A DNA stretch of 64,000 nucleotides from Aerococcaceae bacterium DSM 111176 (GCA_015863215.1 JACBXN010000056.1:28253-92252); one strand, 5' to 3'; shown: positions 9,112 through 18,695, counted from the stretch's first letter. Numbers and translations are program-made. The notes: generated from the letters alone by a model not told the origin.

Positions 9112-9156
9112 GATAATTCCTCCTATGAATGTTTAATTTTTTGTTCCAAATAATTG

Positions 9157-9618
9157 TTATTCTTTGTCTAATAACGCGTAGGTATCTAAAATAAATTGGT
9201 GAACATCACGCATTGAATCCATCAATGTATTCAATTCCTCTTCTGTTCGTTCTTTAGCCATTGATTTTACTAAATTACGGTAAAAGAGTAGATTCAGTCG
9301 ATACATCACTCGACCAGATTTGGTCAATGAGAGATAAGTAATTCGACGATCATTTGGGTCATTTTCACGTTGAACATAACCTTTTTTTACTAAGCGCTTG
9401 ATAGAAACAGATAAAGTCCCCATTGTTACTCCCAGTGCCTTGGCTAAGTCAGATTGTTTCTTTGACCCTTCTAAACCAATTTGAATAATGGTATGTAATT
9501 CTTTGACTGTTAAGTCGTTAAATTTTGTTTGTTTGAGTGCCTTCTCTTCAAGTTCCTGTTGTTTATTAAACAAATCCATCAGGTCAATGATGAAAGCATC
9601 TAACTGTTCATTATCCAC
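9157..9618 (-). CDS. fabT: MarR-family fatty-acid synthesis repressor FabT
   Basis: 153 aa MarR-type winged-helix protein. The recognition region reads QSDLAKALGVTMGTLSVSIKRL and the wing PNDRRITYLSLTKSG. It starts with GTG at 9618 behind an AGGAG site. In streptococci FabT, helped by acyl-ACP, represses the fab genes. Its place as first gene of the cluster and the TTTGA-N3-TCAAA operator overlapping the transcription start support the same role and autoregulation. Confidence 0.92.
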   Translation of the reverse strand: MDNEQLDAFIIDLMDLFNKQQELEEKALKQTKFNDLTVKELHTIIQIGLEGSKKQSDLAKALGVTMGTLSVSIKRLVKKGYVQRENDPNDRRITYLSLTKSGRVMYRLNLLFYRNLVKSMAKERTEEELNTLMDSMRDVHQFILDTYALLDKE

Positions 9619-9643
9619 AATTTTTCTCCTCGCTTATTATTAC

Positions 9644-9700
9644 TTTGAATATCAAACTATTTGATAAGCAAAGTATAGGCGTTGTCTCAAAAAATGTCAA
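9644..9700 (-). promoter_or_regulatory. fabT operon promoter with FabT operator
   Basis: Minus strand: TTGACA (9695-9700), 17-bp spacer, TATACT (9672-9677), a near-ideal sigma-A promoter. Just downstream, 9644-9656 reads TTTGA-ATA-TCAAA, matching the streptococcal FabT box (TTTGA-N3-TCAAA). The operator lies at about +10 to +22, so bound repressor would block early elongation or promoter clearance. Nothing else was recognised from 9701 to 9865. Confidence 0.75.
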
Positions 9701-9865
9701 CGAATTCTAAAATGTGTGACAACCTTGAGTTACATTTCGATAAAAATACGAAGATTTTATCCTGAAATAATTGTATGAAACATATATGTATCAATATTTT
9801 TAGTTTTTCATGTCACGTTTGTTGCTATTTAGCTTTAATCAGACGTATTATGCATAATTTTGTGT

Positions 9866-9897
9866 AAAAAATAGACAATCAGGGATTCTGATTGTCT
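9866..9897 (-). terminator. Terminator after dus
   Basis: On the minus strand AGACAATCAG (9888-9897) pairs with CTGATTGTCT (9873-9882) around a 5-nt loop, followed by ATTTTTT. It is a typical intrinsic terminator ending the dus transcript. Confidence 0.85.
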
Positions 9898-9931
9898 AAT
9901 TCATGGTAATTTCTCTTACCGTTATCTTCTA

Positions 9932-10888
9932 TTATAAGTGTTCTGCTTCAAAGGCATCCAATAAAGCGCGTGCTTCATCTGATGTATCAGTTTCCATTAA
10001 ACTAATACGTAAATCATTCGCCCCTTTAAAGCCACGAATATAAATCTTAAATGAGCGACGTAATGCTCTAAACGGTTTTGGTGAATACTGATCGAATAAA
10101 TCTAAATGATATCTAAATAGATCAATCAATTCTTTGGCATCATGTTCTCTTGGCTCCTCTTCAAAGGCATGTGGGTTTGTAAATACACCACGACCAATCA
10201 TGACCCCATCGACACCATATTTCTCAACTAATTCTAAACCTACTTGACGGTTTGGGATATCTCCATTAATCGTAAGTAAAGTATCCGGTGCTATTTCATC
10301 ACGTAATTCTTTAATTTCCGGAATTAACTCCCAATGGGCATCTACTTTAGACATTTCTGTCTTTGTTCTCAAATGAATGGTTAAGTTAACGATATCTTGT
10401 TTAAGTAAATGTGCTAACCACTCTTTGTATTCATTAATATCTGCGTGACCTAAACGAGTTTTAACAGATACCGGTAGTCCTCCCTCTTTGGCCGCTTGAA
10501 TTAATTCAGCTGCACGCTCTTTTCTTAAAATCAAGCCTGCTCCACGACCATGTTTGAAGACGTTGGGTGCTGGACATCCCATATTTAGGTCAATCCCTTT
10601 AAAGCCCATATCATTTAAACCTTTAGCCATATTACTGAAATGTTCGGGAACATCCCCCCATATATGACCAACGATTGGCTGTTCATCTTCTGTAAATGTT
10701 AAACGCCCTTTTAAACTATCGATTCCTTCAGGATGATTATAAGACTGTGCGTTTGTAAATTCTGTAAAGAAGACATCAGGTGTTGCTGCTTCTTTAATTA
10801 CGTGACGAAAGGCAACGTCAGTGACATCTTCCATCGGTGCTAATATAAAAAACGGACGTGACAATTCTTGCCAAAAATTCTCTGTCAT
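9932..10888 (-). CDS. dus: tRNA-dihydrouridine synthase
   Basis: 318 aa FMN TIM-barrel. It begins with the Dus signature [15 protein letters not shown] and has the catalytic cysteine in [17 protein letters not shown], then VSVKTRLG and VMIGRG for FMN phosphate. It reduces uridines in tRNA D-loops. It is a single-gene unit with its own terminator and an AAAGGAG ribosome site before ATG 10888. I cannot tell which tRNA positions it modifies. Confidence 0.9.
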   Translation of the reverse strand: MTENFWQELSRPFFILAPMEDVTDVAFRHVIKEAATPDVFFTEFTNAQSYNHPEGIDSLKGRLTFTEDEQPIVGHIWGDVPEHFSNMAKGLNDMGFKGIDLNMGCPAPNVFKHGRGAGLILRKERAAELIQAAKEGGLPVSVKTRLGHADINEYKEWLAHLLKQDIVNLTIHLRTKTEMSKVDAHWELIPEIKELRDEIAPDTLLTINGDIPNRQVGLELVEKYGVDGVMIGRGVFTNPHAFEEEPREHDAKELIDLFRYHLDLFDQYSPKPFRALRRSFKIYIRGFKGANDLRISLMETDTSDEARALLDAFEAEHL

Positions 10889-11083
10889 CTTCTGCTCCTT
10901 TCTCTTTTTAACCTTAAAGATATTACCACACTCGGTTACACTATTTCAAGTTAGAAGTAATATATAACAATACTCTAACCATCGTCTATATATTAAATAT
11001 TTTTTAATGCCTCAAAAACTCAGTATCATCTCAATTAAAAGTAATAAAATTGATTTGAAATTATATCGTCGATAAATAATGTA

Positions 11084-11117
11084 TGCTATAATCTAATTAA
11101 TTTCTAATATAAAGGAG
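11084..11117 (+). promoter_or_regulatory. Extended -10 promoter and ribosome site of gdhA
   Basis: TATAAT at 11087-11092 is preceded by TGC, giving an extended -10 (TGCTATAAT). No good -35 is seen at the right distance, as is common with extended -10 promoters. AAAGGAG at 11111-11117 precedes ATG 11128. Confidence 0.6.
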
Positions 11118-11127
11118 AATTTAACTT

Positions 11128-12471
11128 ATGACAGCAAATGCATATATCGAACGTGTAATTAGCACACTAGAGGAAAAACATCCTGATCAAAAAGAGTATC
11201 TTCAAGCAGTTCATGAAGTATACGAAGCTATTACACCTGTGTTAGAAGCACATCCTGAATACGAAAAACAAGCAATCTTAGAACGTATCGCAACACCAGA
11301 ACGAGTAATCAGTTTCCGTGTTACTTGGCAAGATGATGAAGGTCAAGTTCACGTAAATAACGGTTACCGTGTTCAACACTCTTCAGTAAATGGACCATAT
11401 AAAGGTGGAATTCGTTTCGATCCAACGGTTACTCTATCAGTGATGAAGTTCTTAGCTTTTGAACAAACATTCAAAAACTCTTTAACTGGCCTACCAATGG
11501 GCGGAGGTAAAGGTGGAGCAGACTTCAATCCTCGTGGCCGTTCAGATGCTGAAATCATGCGCTTCTGTCAAGCATATATGACTGAGCTTTCTAAATATAT
11601 TAGCCAAGACCAAGACGTTCCTGCTGGTGATATCGGTGTCGGTCACCGTGAAATCGGTTATATGTATGGTCAATACAAACGCCTTCAAGGTGTTCAATTG
11701 GGTGTATTAACTGGTAAACCAGTGAGCGTTGGCGGTTCCCTTGCTCGTACTGAAGCAACAGGTTTTGGTATTGTTTACTTTGCTAACCAAATCTTAAAAC
11801 ACAATGGTACTGATATTTCTGGAAAACGTGTCATCATTTCTGGTACAGGTAATGTTGGTTCATTCGCTGCCGACAAAGCAACAGAATTAGGTGCTAAAGT
11901 AATTGGTATTTCAAATATTACAGGTTCTGTTATTGATGAAGATGGTATCAATATGAATACCATTCGTGATATCGCTGCAAACCACGCAGAAGACTTAAGT
12001 AAATACCCTGAAACACATCCAAATGCAACATTTGCTGAAGGTTCAATTTGGGCACGTGAAGTTCAATATGACGTTGCTTTACCATGTGCCACTCAAAATG
12101 AAATATCTGGCGAACAAGCTCAACAAATCGTTGATAACGGGGTTGAATTCGTCATTGAAGGTGCAAATATGCCATCAACTGCTGAAGCTGTTCAAGTATT
12201 CCGTGATAATGATATGATTTTCGGCCCTGCTAAAGCAGCTAACGCCGGTGGTGTTGGGGTATCTGGTTTAGAAATGTCTCAAAACTCATTACGTTTACGT
12301 TGGACATTTGAAGAAGTAGACGAGCGTCTACATGGTATTATGGAAGGTATTTTCCAAAATATCGTAGATACATTAGAAGAATACGATCTTGGAAAAGATT
12401 ATGCTACAGCAGCAAATATTTACGCATTCAAGAATATTGCTGAATTAGTTCGCATCCAAGGTGTAATTTAA
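11128..12471 (+). CDS. gdhA: NADP-specific glutamate dehydrogenase
   Basis: 447 aa, the usual length of the hexameric NADP-dependent type. Substrate-side motifs NGPYKGGIRFDPTV, PMGGGKGGADFNPRG (catalytic Lys) and DVPAGDIGVGHREIGYM are followed by the Rossmann fold with ISGTGNVGSFAADKA and AANAGGVGVSGLEM. It makes glutamate from 2-oxoglutarate and ammonia. It stands alone, with its own extended -10 promoter and terminator. Confidence 0.96.
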   Translation: MTANAYIERVISTLEEKHPDQKEYLQAVHEVYEAITPVLEAHPEYEKQAILERIATPERVISFRVTWQDDEGQVHVNNGYRVQHSSVNGPYKGGIRFDPTVTLSVMKFLAFEQTFKNSLTGLPMGGGKGGADFNPRGRSDAEIMRFCQAYMTELSKYISQDQDVPAGDIGVGHREIGYMYGQYKRLQGVQLGVLTGKPVSVGGSLARTEATGFGIVYFANQILKHNGTDISGKRVIISGTGNVGSFAADKATELGAKVIGISNITGSVIDEDGINMNTIRDIAANHAEDLSKYPETHPNATFAEGSIWAREVQYDVALPCATQNEISGEQAQQIVDNGVEFVIEGANMPSTAEAVQVFRDNDMIFGPAKAANAGGVGVSGLEMSQNSLRLRWTFEEVDERLHGIMEGIFQNIVDTLEEYDLGKDYATAANIYAFKNIAELVRIQGVI

Positions 12472-12496
12472 TCTGGTAAGAATGCGGTAATATAGG

Positions 12497-12530
12497 ACCA
12501 TCAAACTCTTAGTGAGTTTGGTGGTTTTTT
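12497..12530 (+). terminator. Terminator after gdhA
   Basis: ACCATCAAACTC and GAGTTTGGTGGT form a 12-bp stem with one G-U pair and a 5-nt loop, followed by T6. It ends the gdhA transcript. Confidence 0.85.
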
Positions 12531-12550
12531 GTTGGGTTGGTGAGTTGGGG

Positions 12551-12675
12551 GTGTCATTATCTGTGACACTATTTTTATTAGCGTACAAACTTCGACTCAA
12601 AAATCCTAAAAGTTTTTACGCTAACACTCCAGTGTACAAACTCTAGCCCAAATACCTTAAATATTTTTACGCTAA
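12551..12675. repeat. Two diverged copies of a 45-47 bp intergenic repeat
   Basis: 12578-12624 and 12631-12675 share GTACAAACT near the left end and TTTTTACGCTAAC at the right. The first copy has inverted ends TTAGCGT/ACGCTAA, so it could fold as a stem-loop. The sequence before them (12551-12570, GTGTCA...TGACAC) also has dyad symmetry. No ORF or known element was recognised between the gdhA terminator and the tRNA. Confidence 0.5.
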
Positions 12676-12731
12676 CCGCTACTTTAAGACCACTACCCCC
12701 AATAACTACATCACTCCATATTTTAGAGCAA

Positions 12732-12757
12732 ATAAAAAAGCCCACTTAAAGCGGGCT
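12732..12757 (-). terminator. Terminator after tRNA-Arg
   Basis: Minus strand AGCCCGC-TTTAA-GTGGGCT followed by T6, eight bases past the tRNA 3' end. Confidence 0.85.
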
Positions 12758-12765
12758 ATCATCTA

Positions 12766-12839
12766 CACACCAGGCAGGATTCGAACCTGCGACCGTTCGC
12801 TTAGAAGGCGAATGCTCTATCCAGCTGAGCTACTGGTGC
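12766..12839 (-). tRNA. tRNA-Arg(UCU)
   Basis: 74-nt cloverleaf on the minus strand. The acceptor GCACCAG pairs with CTGGTGT (first pair G-U). The D-arm contains TAGCTCAGCTGGATAGAGC, the anticodon arm TTCGC-CTTCTAA-GCGAA gives anticodon UCU (Arg, AGA/AGG), and the T-arm has GCAGGTTCGAATCCTGC. CCA is not encoded. It has its own promoter and terminator. Confidence 0.95.
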
Positions 12840-12856
12840 TTAACACGATAATTTAC

Positions 12857-12885
12857 ATTATAGGACTATCTGGGCATTTTGTAAA
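12857..12885 (-). promoter_or_regulatory. Promoter of tRNA-Arg
   Basis: TTTACA (12880-12885), 17-bp spacer, TATAAT (12857-12862) on the minus strand. Transcription would start about 11 nt before the mature tRNA. Confidence 0.8.
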
Positions 12886-12940
12886 GTATATTTTATACTT
12901 TTTTTGAAATTCGTTTACATTTTTCTGACTGTATATATAG

Positions 12941-12974
12941 ATAAAAGAGATATGCCACAAAATGACATATCTCT
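12941..12974 (-). terminator. Terminator of the floA operon
   Basis: AGAGATATG and CATATCTCT form a 9-bp stem on the minus strand, with TTTAT after it, directly past the stop of the unknown gene at 12979. Confidence 0.75.
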
Positions 12975-12978
12975 ATTA

Positions 12979-13647
12979 TTATTTTAAACTAACTGGTTTA
13001 TCCAGTATTTCTTTCATAATGATTGCTCGACGTAATTCCTTATTATCAACTTTCATTGTTTTGACAGATTTACGTCCCTTATGCTCGACCTCAACTTCTT
13101 GGTCTAACTCTCCTCGCATCAAGCGATCATAGAAATCATCCTGCCCAAATACCGTTCGGGTATTTGTCTGGCTAGGGAGTGCTTTTTCTCTTAAATTTTG
13201 TTGCTTCTTATCCAGTCGATCTTGCTTTAATCGCATCGATTCTTCAATAGACATTTCCTTACTTAAACTTGGACGCATACTCATTTGTTGCGTCGTTGTT
13301 TTAACTTCGGGTTTTGTCTCCTTACTTCGAGTCTGAGCACCTTCATTACGGCGTTGACTGTACTTTTCTTGATACGTTTTAATCCGTTCATTGGTCGATT
13401 GGTCTTCAGCAATTTCTTGCACTTGATTTAAAATACTCTGCAGAAAATCTGATCTACCTTCGGTCGTTGATGGCGTCTGAGCTGATTTATTCTCATTGGA
13501 GTGTCTCTGTGACCTTGTTGTACTATTAAGATCAACTTTTGATTGTCCCGTGTTTAATTTTTCAGCTTCTTCTCGTCTTCTCTTCATCGCATTTCGAAAA
13601 GAAATATGCCAACCAATTCCCAAGAGTAATAGCGGTAATAGATCCAT
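12979..13647 (-). CDS. Uncharacterised membrane-anchored protein of the floA operon
   Basis: 222 aa from ATG 13647, chosen because AGAGG lies 8 bp before it; two in-frame starts further up sit on that ribosome site. A short hydrophobic N-terminus (MDLLPLLLLGIGW) is followed by a basic stretch (KRRREEAEK), so a membrane-anchored protein with a cytoplasmic body is likely. The middle is rich in Ser, Thr, Gln and charge and looks disordered. The C-terminal 60 residues (FGQDDFYDRLMRGELDQ, then ELRRAIIMKEILDKPVSLK) look more ordered and conserved. I do not know its function. Position suggests a link with flotillin/NfeD membrane domains. The stop is followed by a terminator, so it is the last gene of that unit. 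Confidence 0.75.
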   Translation of the reverse strand: MDLLPLLLLGIGWHISFRNAMKRRREEAEKLNTGQSKVDLNSTTRSQRHSNENKSAQTPSTTEGRSDFLQSILNQVQEIAEDQSTNERIKTYQEKYSQRRNEGAQTRSKETKPEVKTTTQQMSMRPSLSKEMSIEESMRLKQDRLDKKQQNLREKALPSQTNTRTVFGQDDFYDRLMRGELDQEVEVEHKGRKSVKTMKVDNKELRRAIIMKEILDKPVSLK

Positions 13648-13701
13648 TGACATCACCTCTGTTTCTTTATGGCGGTTAGAGTATGGTAATCACCACGTAG
13701 A

Positions 13702-14697
13702 TTATTGTTCATCTGTTGTTGCATGATCTTGATCGCCTCCAGCGATAGCATCACGCATTTGTGAATCCGATTCGATATTACGCATACGGTAATAGTCCAT
13801 CACACCTAAATTACCATCACGGAATGCTTGAGCCATAGCCAATGGAACTTCCGCTTCAGCTTCAACTACTCTTGCTTTCATACGTTGAACTTCAGCGATC
13901 ATTTCTTGTTCTTCCGCTACCGCAAAGGCACGACGCTCTTCGGCTTTAGCTTGAGCCACATTCTTATCAGCAATCGCTTGATCTGCTTGTAATTTCGCAC
14001 CAATATTTCGTCCAACATCCACGTCCGCAATATCAATGGATAAGATTTCAAAGGCTGTACCTGAGTCTAATCCTTTACGTAAAATTGTTTGCGAAATCGC
14101 ATCTGGATTCTCTAAAACGACTGAGTGAGTTTTAGATGAACCAACGGTTGTAACGATACCTTCACCAACACGGGCGATAATTGTTTCTTCACCCGCACCC
14201 CCGACTAATCGCTCAATATTAGCTCGTACAGTTACTTTCGCTTTTGCTTGAACTTCGATACCGTTCATAGCTACACCGGCAATAACGGGTGTTTCAATAA
14301 CTTTAGGGTTTACCGATACTTGAACTGCCTCGAAAACGTCACGACCAGCTAAGTCGATTGCTGCTGCTTGTTCGAAGTCTAAATCAATATTCGCACGGTG
14401 AGCCGCGATTAAAGCGTCTACCACTTGATTGATGTTACCTCCCGCTAGATAATGCGCCTCTAATTGATCTGTCGTCAAATCAATTCCGGCTTTCGTTGCC
14501 TTAATCAAAGGTTGCACAATATCTGTCGGACGTACTCGACGTAGTTTCATACCAATTAAATTACCGATTGATACCTTTGCTCCTGAGAAATAAGCAGTAA
14601 TCCATAATCCAACTGGAACAAAGCTAAAGAATAGTGATAACAGAATAATTAGAATAACTGCAATCACTACTATTGTTACTAAATTTTCTGGTTCCAT
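13702..14697 (-). CDS. floA: Flotillin-like protein FloA
   Basis: 331 aa. An N-terminal membrane hairpin (about residues 8-38, [21 protein letters not shown]) is followed by an SPFH domain and a C-terminal Ala/Glu-rich coiled coil with [19 protein letters not shown]. This matches Bacillus FloA (YqfA), a scaffold of fluid membrane microdomains. The ATG lies 1 bp after the nfeD stop, the usual NfeD-flotillin pairing. Confidence 0.95.
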   Translation of the reverse strand: MEPENLVTIVVIAVILIILLSLFFSFVPVGLWITAYFSGAKVSIGNLIGMKLRRVRPTDIVQPLIKATKAGIDLTTDQLEAHYLAGGNINQVVDALIAAHRANIDLDFEQAAAIDLAGRDVFEAVQVSVNPKVIETPVIAGVAMNGIEVQAKAKVTVRANIERLVGGAGEETIIARVGEGIVTTVGSSKTHSVVLENPDAISQTILRKGLDSGTAFEILSIDIADVDVGRNIGAKLQADQAIADKNVAQAKAEERRAFAVAEEQEMIAEVQRMKARVVEAEAEVPLAMAQAFRDGNLGVMDYYRMRNIESDSQMRDAIAGGDQDHATTDEQ

Positions 14698-14698
14698 A

Positions 14699-15307
14699 TT
14701 AACTTCCTACCTTTCTGACATAAATCTGAGTGCCACGCACTTTTACTACTGTTATGGTAGACCCTGTATTAATGAAGTCTTCATCCGAAATAACTTCATA
14801 AAATTCTTCATCAATTTTGGCTTTACCAACTGGCCTGAGGTCCGTTAATGTCACACCTTCTCGTCCAACTAAATCAGACTTTTCCTTGAGTTTCGTTGAC
14901 GATTGGTCTGTTCTGATTGATTCATTCAAAACAAATCCAGGACTCAGCACAAGATTTCGACCTGATTTTATATAAATCAGTCCTGTAATAAAACCTGTAA
15001 AGAACATCGCAAGTAAAACTAAAGTTAAAGTAGAAAAATCATGATACTCAGACCAGAGCGTATAAATAATTGCGGATAACCCGATTAAACCGATAATACC
15101 GAAGTCCGGTACATATAATTCAATAATAATCAGAAGAACGCCTAAGGCAAATACTAAGAATAATAATAGATTAGAGCTGATAATCCAGAAATATGCACCA
15201 AACGCTACCGCTGAAAAAATTAAATAAAGTATAGACGGACGGTTAAACATGGCTGTAATGAGCAAAAATACACCAAGTAATAAAATTAAAATACTCCATG
15301 TTACCAC
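14699..15307 (-). CDS. NfeD-family membrane protein
   Basis: I start at GTG 15307 (202 aa), because AAGGGGG lies 7 bp before it; an in-frame ATG at 15325 would contain that ribosome site. Four or five hydrophobic segments fill residues about 1-120. The C-terminus ([20 protein letters not shown] onwards) is the soluble OB-fold of NfeD proteins. This is the short type without the ClpP-like protease domain. NfeD works with the flotillin encoded directly downstream. Confidence 0.9.
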   Translation of the reverse strand: MVTWSILILLLGVFLLITAMFNRPSILYLIFSAVAFGAYFWIISSNLLLFLVFALGVLLIIIELYVPDFGIIGLIGLSAIIYTLWSEYHDFSTLTLVLLAMFFTGFITGLIYIKSGRNLVLSPGFVLNESIRTDQSSTKLKEKSDLVGREGVTLTDLRPVGKAKIDEEFYEVISDEDFINTGSTITVVKVRGTQIYVRKVGS

Positions 15308-15401
15308 ATCAATTCCCCCTTTCATCAGTTTGAGGAGTTACCTCATCTTAATTTTACCATAGGAGAAGCGTTTTCAATAATGATTTACATTTTCTGCATG
15401 C

Positions 15402-15433
15402 AAAAAGTCGTCACACAATCTCTGTGTAACGAC
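15402..15433 (-). terminator. Terminator after the rhodanese gene
   Basis: Minus strand GTCGTTACACA-GAGAT-TGTGTGACGAC followed by TTTTTG, 14 bp after the stop codon. Confidence 0.85.
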
Positions 15434-15446
15434 TCAATCGAAGTTA

Positions 15447-15746
15447 TTATTTTTCTAACTCTCCAGCATATTCCGGTGTACCTTGTTCAATATTAACAGC
15501 ATCAAATCCGTTATCATCTAAAATTTTAGTCCCTTTTTCAGAGAATACACCGTCATGACAAATGACATGATAAGTTTGATCTTTATCTAATTTATCTAAA
15601 TTGTCTTCTAGTGTTGATAATGGAATATGTACCGCTCCTGGTACGTGACCCGCATCATAATACTCTTTCGGACGTACATCAATTACGTTTACATCATCTT
15701 TATTCTCAACTAAACTTTTTAACTCGTCGATATGAATTTGTTTCAT
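15447..15746 (-). CDS. Rhodanese-like domain protein
   Basis: 99 aa single rhodanese domain. It has NVIDVRPKEYYDAGHVPGA and the active-site loop beginning ICHDGVFSEKG with a catalytic-type cysteine. Such small proteins carry persulfide sulfur, but the real partner is unknown. AGGAGG precedes ATG 15746. It stands alone between the floA operon and the CRISPR array. Confidence 0.9.
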   Translation of the reverse strand: MKQIHIDELKSLVENKDDVNVIDVRPKEYYDAGHVPGAVHIPLSTLEDNLDKLDKDQTYHVICHDGVFSEKGTKILDDNGFDAVNIEQGTPEYAGELEK

Positions 15747-15925
15747 TTCAATTCCTCCTTGTTAATGCAACTCAATCTTCTACAAGATTATCATATCAAA
15801 CCAATTAAGTAAGCGCTATTATAATGCTCAGAAAATATTTCTGATAATGAGTAAGTAAATGGTTAAATAATTATGAAGGATTACCAAGGTTTTACAATAT
15901 TGCATCCATCTAATTCGAAAAAGTT

Positions 15926-17611
15926 ATTTGTTTACCATTCAAAACAACATAGCTCTAAAACGTTGCCTTTTAGCACGTTGTAGATGCCTGCGTTTGATTA
16001 CCATTCAAAACAACATAGCTCTAAAACGGACTCCATGCGTGAATAAGTCTTGTCCGTGTTTGATTACCATTCAAAACAACATAGCTCTAAAACTCAAAAT
16101 GCAATTTACTGAAAGTGAAGTATGTTTGATTACCATTCAAAACAACATAGCTCTAAAACTTCCGATGGACGAACTCGACGCTATGCTAGGTTTGATTACC
16201 ATTCAAAACAACATAGCTCTAAAACTTCTGGAGCGACCGACGAGTTGGGTGGTCAGTTTGATTACCATTCAAAACAACATAGCTCTAAAACTAATCGGAT
16301 CGTATTCTTCTTGGCTTTTTCGTTTGATTACCATTCAAAACAACATAGCTCTAAAACTCTCCTCATGAATGACTCTCGCCATATCTTGTTTGATTACCAT
16401 TCAAAACAACATAGCTCTAAAACTGGCACCAAGCGCAAGTATAAATTATATTAGTTTGATTACCATTCAAAACAACATAGCTCTAAAACTTGTTCATAAC
16501 TTTCTTCTCGTAAAATTTCGTTTGATTACCATTCAAAACAACATAGCTCTAAAACTGATATAGTATCGGATTTCATCGGTATGTCGTTTGATTACCATTC
16601 AAAACAACATAGCTCTAAAACCACCGGTGCGCCTACTCCCATCGAATTATAGTTTGATTACCATTCAAAACAACATAGCTCTAAAACTGTTCTACCATAG
16701 TATAAATGTTTCCCATCGTTTGATTACCATTCAAAACAACATAGCTCTAAAACTATTTGTGTGTATAATGCAACATCAATCTCGTTTGATTACCATTCAA
16801 AACAACATAGCTCTAAAACTAAAGCATCCGCCTTGTTCTCAAACCCATGGTTTGATTACCATTCAAAACAACATAGCTCTAAAACCACGATTAGCATAAC
16901 GTGTGTAGAAAGCATGTTTGATTACCATTCAAAACAACATAGCTCTAAAACTTCCGTTCGTGCTAATCGTTCCGCTTGGTAGTTTGATTACCATTCAAAA
17001 CAACATAGCTCTAAAACTTCTTTTACGTTTACATATTTTTTCATTTTGTTTGATTACCATTCAAAACAACATAGCTCTAAAACTAAAAACGTGGCAACAG
17101 AAACAATGACCCGGTTTGATTACCATTCAAAACAACATAGCTCTAAAACTGAAGTAACCTCCAAACGTATCGACCATATGTTTGATTACCATTCAAAACA
17201 ACATAGCTCTAAAACCATTATTGTTCAATATCTCCGCTCTCATCTGTTTGATTACCATTCAAAACAACATAGCTCTAAAACTCAACAGATGGATTAACGA
17301 GCGTTAGAAGTGTTTGATTACCATTCAAAACAACATAGCTCTAAAACTGTATGAAGTATTGCTCCATGCTCTCCCTCGTTTGATTACCATTCAAAACAAC
17401 ATAGCTCTAAAACTAAATCATAAGCATAATCCCTTAGGGCTTTGTTTGATTACCATTCAAAACAACATAGCTCTAAAACTACGGACTGGTAAATGATTGG
17501 TCTTTAGGTGTTTGATTACCATTCAAAACAACATAGCTCTAAAACACATTTCATTGATGTTATTTCGCATCTCCTGTTTGATTACCATTCAAAACAACAT
17601 AGCTCTAAAAC
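15926..17611 (-). CRISPR. Type II-A CRISPR array, 26 repeats, 25 spacers
   Basis: A 36-bp repeat recurs with an exact 66-bp period from 15926 to 17611; every spacer is 30 bp. In transcript direction (minus strand) the repeat begins GTTTTAGAGCTATGTTG and closely resembles the S. pyogenes repeat. The copy at 15926-15961 differs at two bases at its outer end, so it is the old, distal end. The leader-side repeat is at 17576-17611 beside csn2. I saw no duplicated spacers and no internal decay. The newest spacer is at 17546-17575. Confidence 0.99.
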
Positions 17612-17698
17612 CTCGCAGATCACTTATTGGCTTTAAAATGTCGCTATTAGTTTCTAGCGAAAACTTCAGTTTCAAACGATAATAACTTTTAAATATAG
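17612..17698 (-). promoter_or_regulatory. CRISPR leader
   Basis: 87 bp between csn2 and the first repeat. In transcript direction the leader ends CTGCGAG at the repeat junction. That fits the CTRCGAG leader-anchoring motif known for one group of type II-A systems, where Cas1-Cas2 inserts new spacers. A TTTGAAACTGAAGTTTT stretch further upstream resembles the S. pyogenes leader. A TATAAT overlaps the csn2 stop; I could not assign a full promoter. Confidence 0.75.
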
Positions 17699-18367
17699 TT
17701 ATATTATATCATTTTCTATACATAAAAAATAGTCATTATCTAGAATATAATGATTAATATTTTCTCTTGGTAATGCGTCTAAAAAAAGAACATCGATTTG
17801 ATTTAACTCGATGAATTCAAATACATTTTTCAATTGCTCGTCACTAAAATATATTAATGAATTTACAAAAATTAATATTTTCGTTTTAGGTTGATATTTA
17901 TACCACTGAACTATATCAAACATTTTGTCATAAATAGATTCGCTATTTGAATCAATTGTAACTTTTAATGCTTTTAGAAGGTCAATTAATGTCATAGGTG
18001 TATAGGTCAAGTCCAAAATATGTTCTAAGAGTTCAGTCTCAACTAATCCCGCTAGTTGAATCAGTAAATTGTCAAGATTCGACTTGGTTTGAGGATTTTC
18101 ATTCAATTGGTCTTGTATTTCTTCATGAATTAATTTTAGCACTTGGCTAGTTATTAGACTAAAATTTAAAATATCACTAATAAGGATAATTTCATTTTTC
18201 TTAAGTTTTTGAAAATTATTGTCATACAATTTGAGTTCATCATCATCTGAATAGTGATACAGTTTTTCAATAATTCTTCTAAAAACTTCAATATCTTCAA
18301 TGACAAAGGATGTAGCTTTATTTATTTTTAATGGTTGATCTAATAACCTAAAATTCATGTTAATCAT
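17699..18367 (-). CDS. csn2: CRISPR-associated protein Csn2
   Basis: 222 aa, the length of the short (S. pyogenes-like) Csn2. The family forms tetrameric rings that bind DNA ends and takes part in spacer acquisition with Cas1, Cas2 and Cas9. It begins [15 protein letters not shown] and has the [19 protein letters not shown] and [10 protein letters not shown] stretches typical of the family. The ATG at 18367 has AGGTG 6 bp upstream and overlaps the cas2 end by 8 bp; a second ATG at 18358 lacks a good site. It marks the locus as subtype II-A. Confidence 0.93.
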   Translation of the reverse strand: MINMNFRLLDQPLKINKATSFVIEDIEVFRRIIEKLYHYSDDDELKLYDNNFQKLKKNEIILISDILNFSLITSQVLKLIHEEIQDQLNENPQTKSNLDNLLIQLAGLVETELLEHILDLTYTPMTLIDLLKALKVTIDSNSESIYDKMFDIVQWYKYQPKTKILIFVNSLIYFSDEQLKNVFEFIELNQIDVLFLDALPRENINHYILDNDYFLCIENDII

Positions 18368-18695
18368 CTAATTCACCTAAAACTACAATCCTTTGATCTG
18401 TGTTTGCTACACTAATACTCTTTTCTCCAACCAAGTAAATCATTCGTGAAAATTGTTTTTCGGTAATACTCAACACTGTTATTAAGCCATTATTAGGGAT
18501 AAACGGTTTAATCCTTTCTAAAATAGCTTCCTTAGCAGATGCATTCAACAAAATCTTACTGTAAATAGAATATTGATGCATAATAAAACCTTCATCAATC
18601 AAAAACTTTCTAAATTTTCTATATGCTCGTCTCTCCGCTACTGTTTCTACTGGTAAATCAAACATTAATAATAGTCTCATATATCGATAGCTCAT
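18360..18695 (-). CDS. cas2: CRISPR-associated endonuclease Cas2
   Basis: 111 aa ferredoxin-fold protein beginning [18 protein letters not shown], with the conserved Asp of MFDLP, then [16 protein letters not shown] and [11 protein letters not shown]. It is the structural partner of Cas1 in the integration complex. It overlaps cas1 by 4 bp (ATGA) and csn2 by 8 bp, so the four cas genes are translationally linked. Confidence 0.96.
   Translation of the reverse strand: MSYRYMRLLLMFDLPVETVAERRAYRKFRKFLIDEGFIMHQYSIYSKILLNASAKEAILERIKPFIPNNGLITVLSITEKQFSRMIYLVGEKSISVANTDQRIVVLGELDD

Noticed and set aside
15962..17575. Spacers targeting this window
   Set aside because: By eye no spacer matched other parts of the window; a proper alignment was not possible.
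15928..17682. Several plus-strand open frames of 60-146 codons with a repeated ITIQNNIALK or FDYHSKQHSSKT peptide
   Set aside because: They are translations of the CRISPR repeat, whose 66-bp period is divisible by three; none has a ribosome site.
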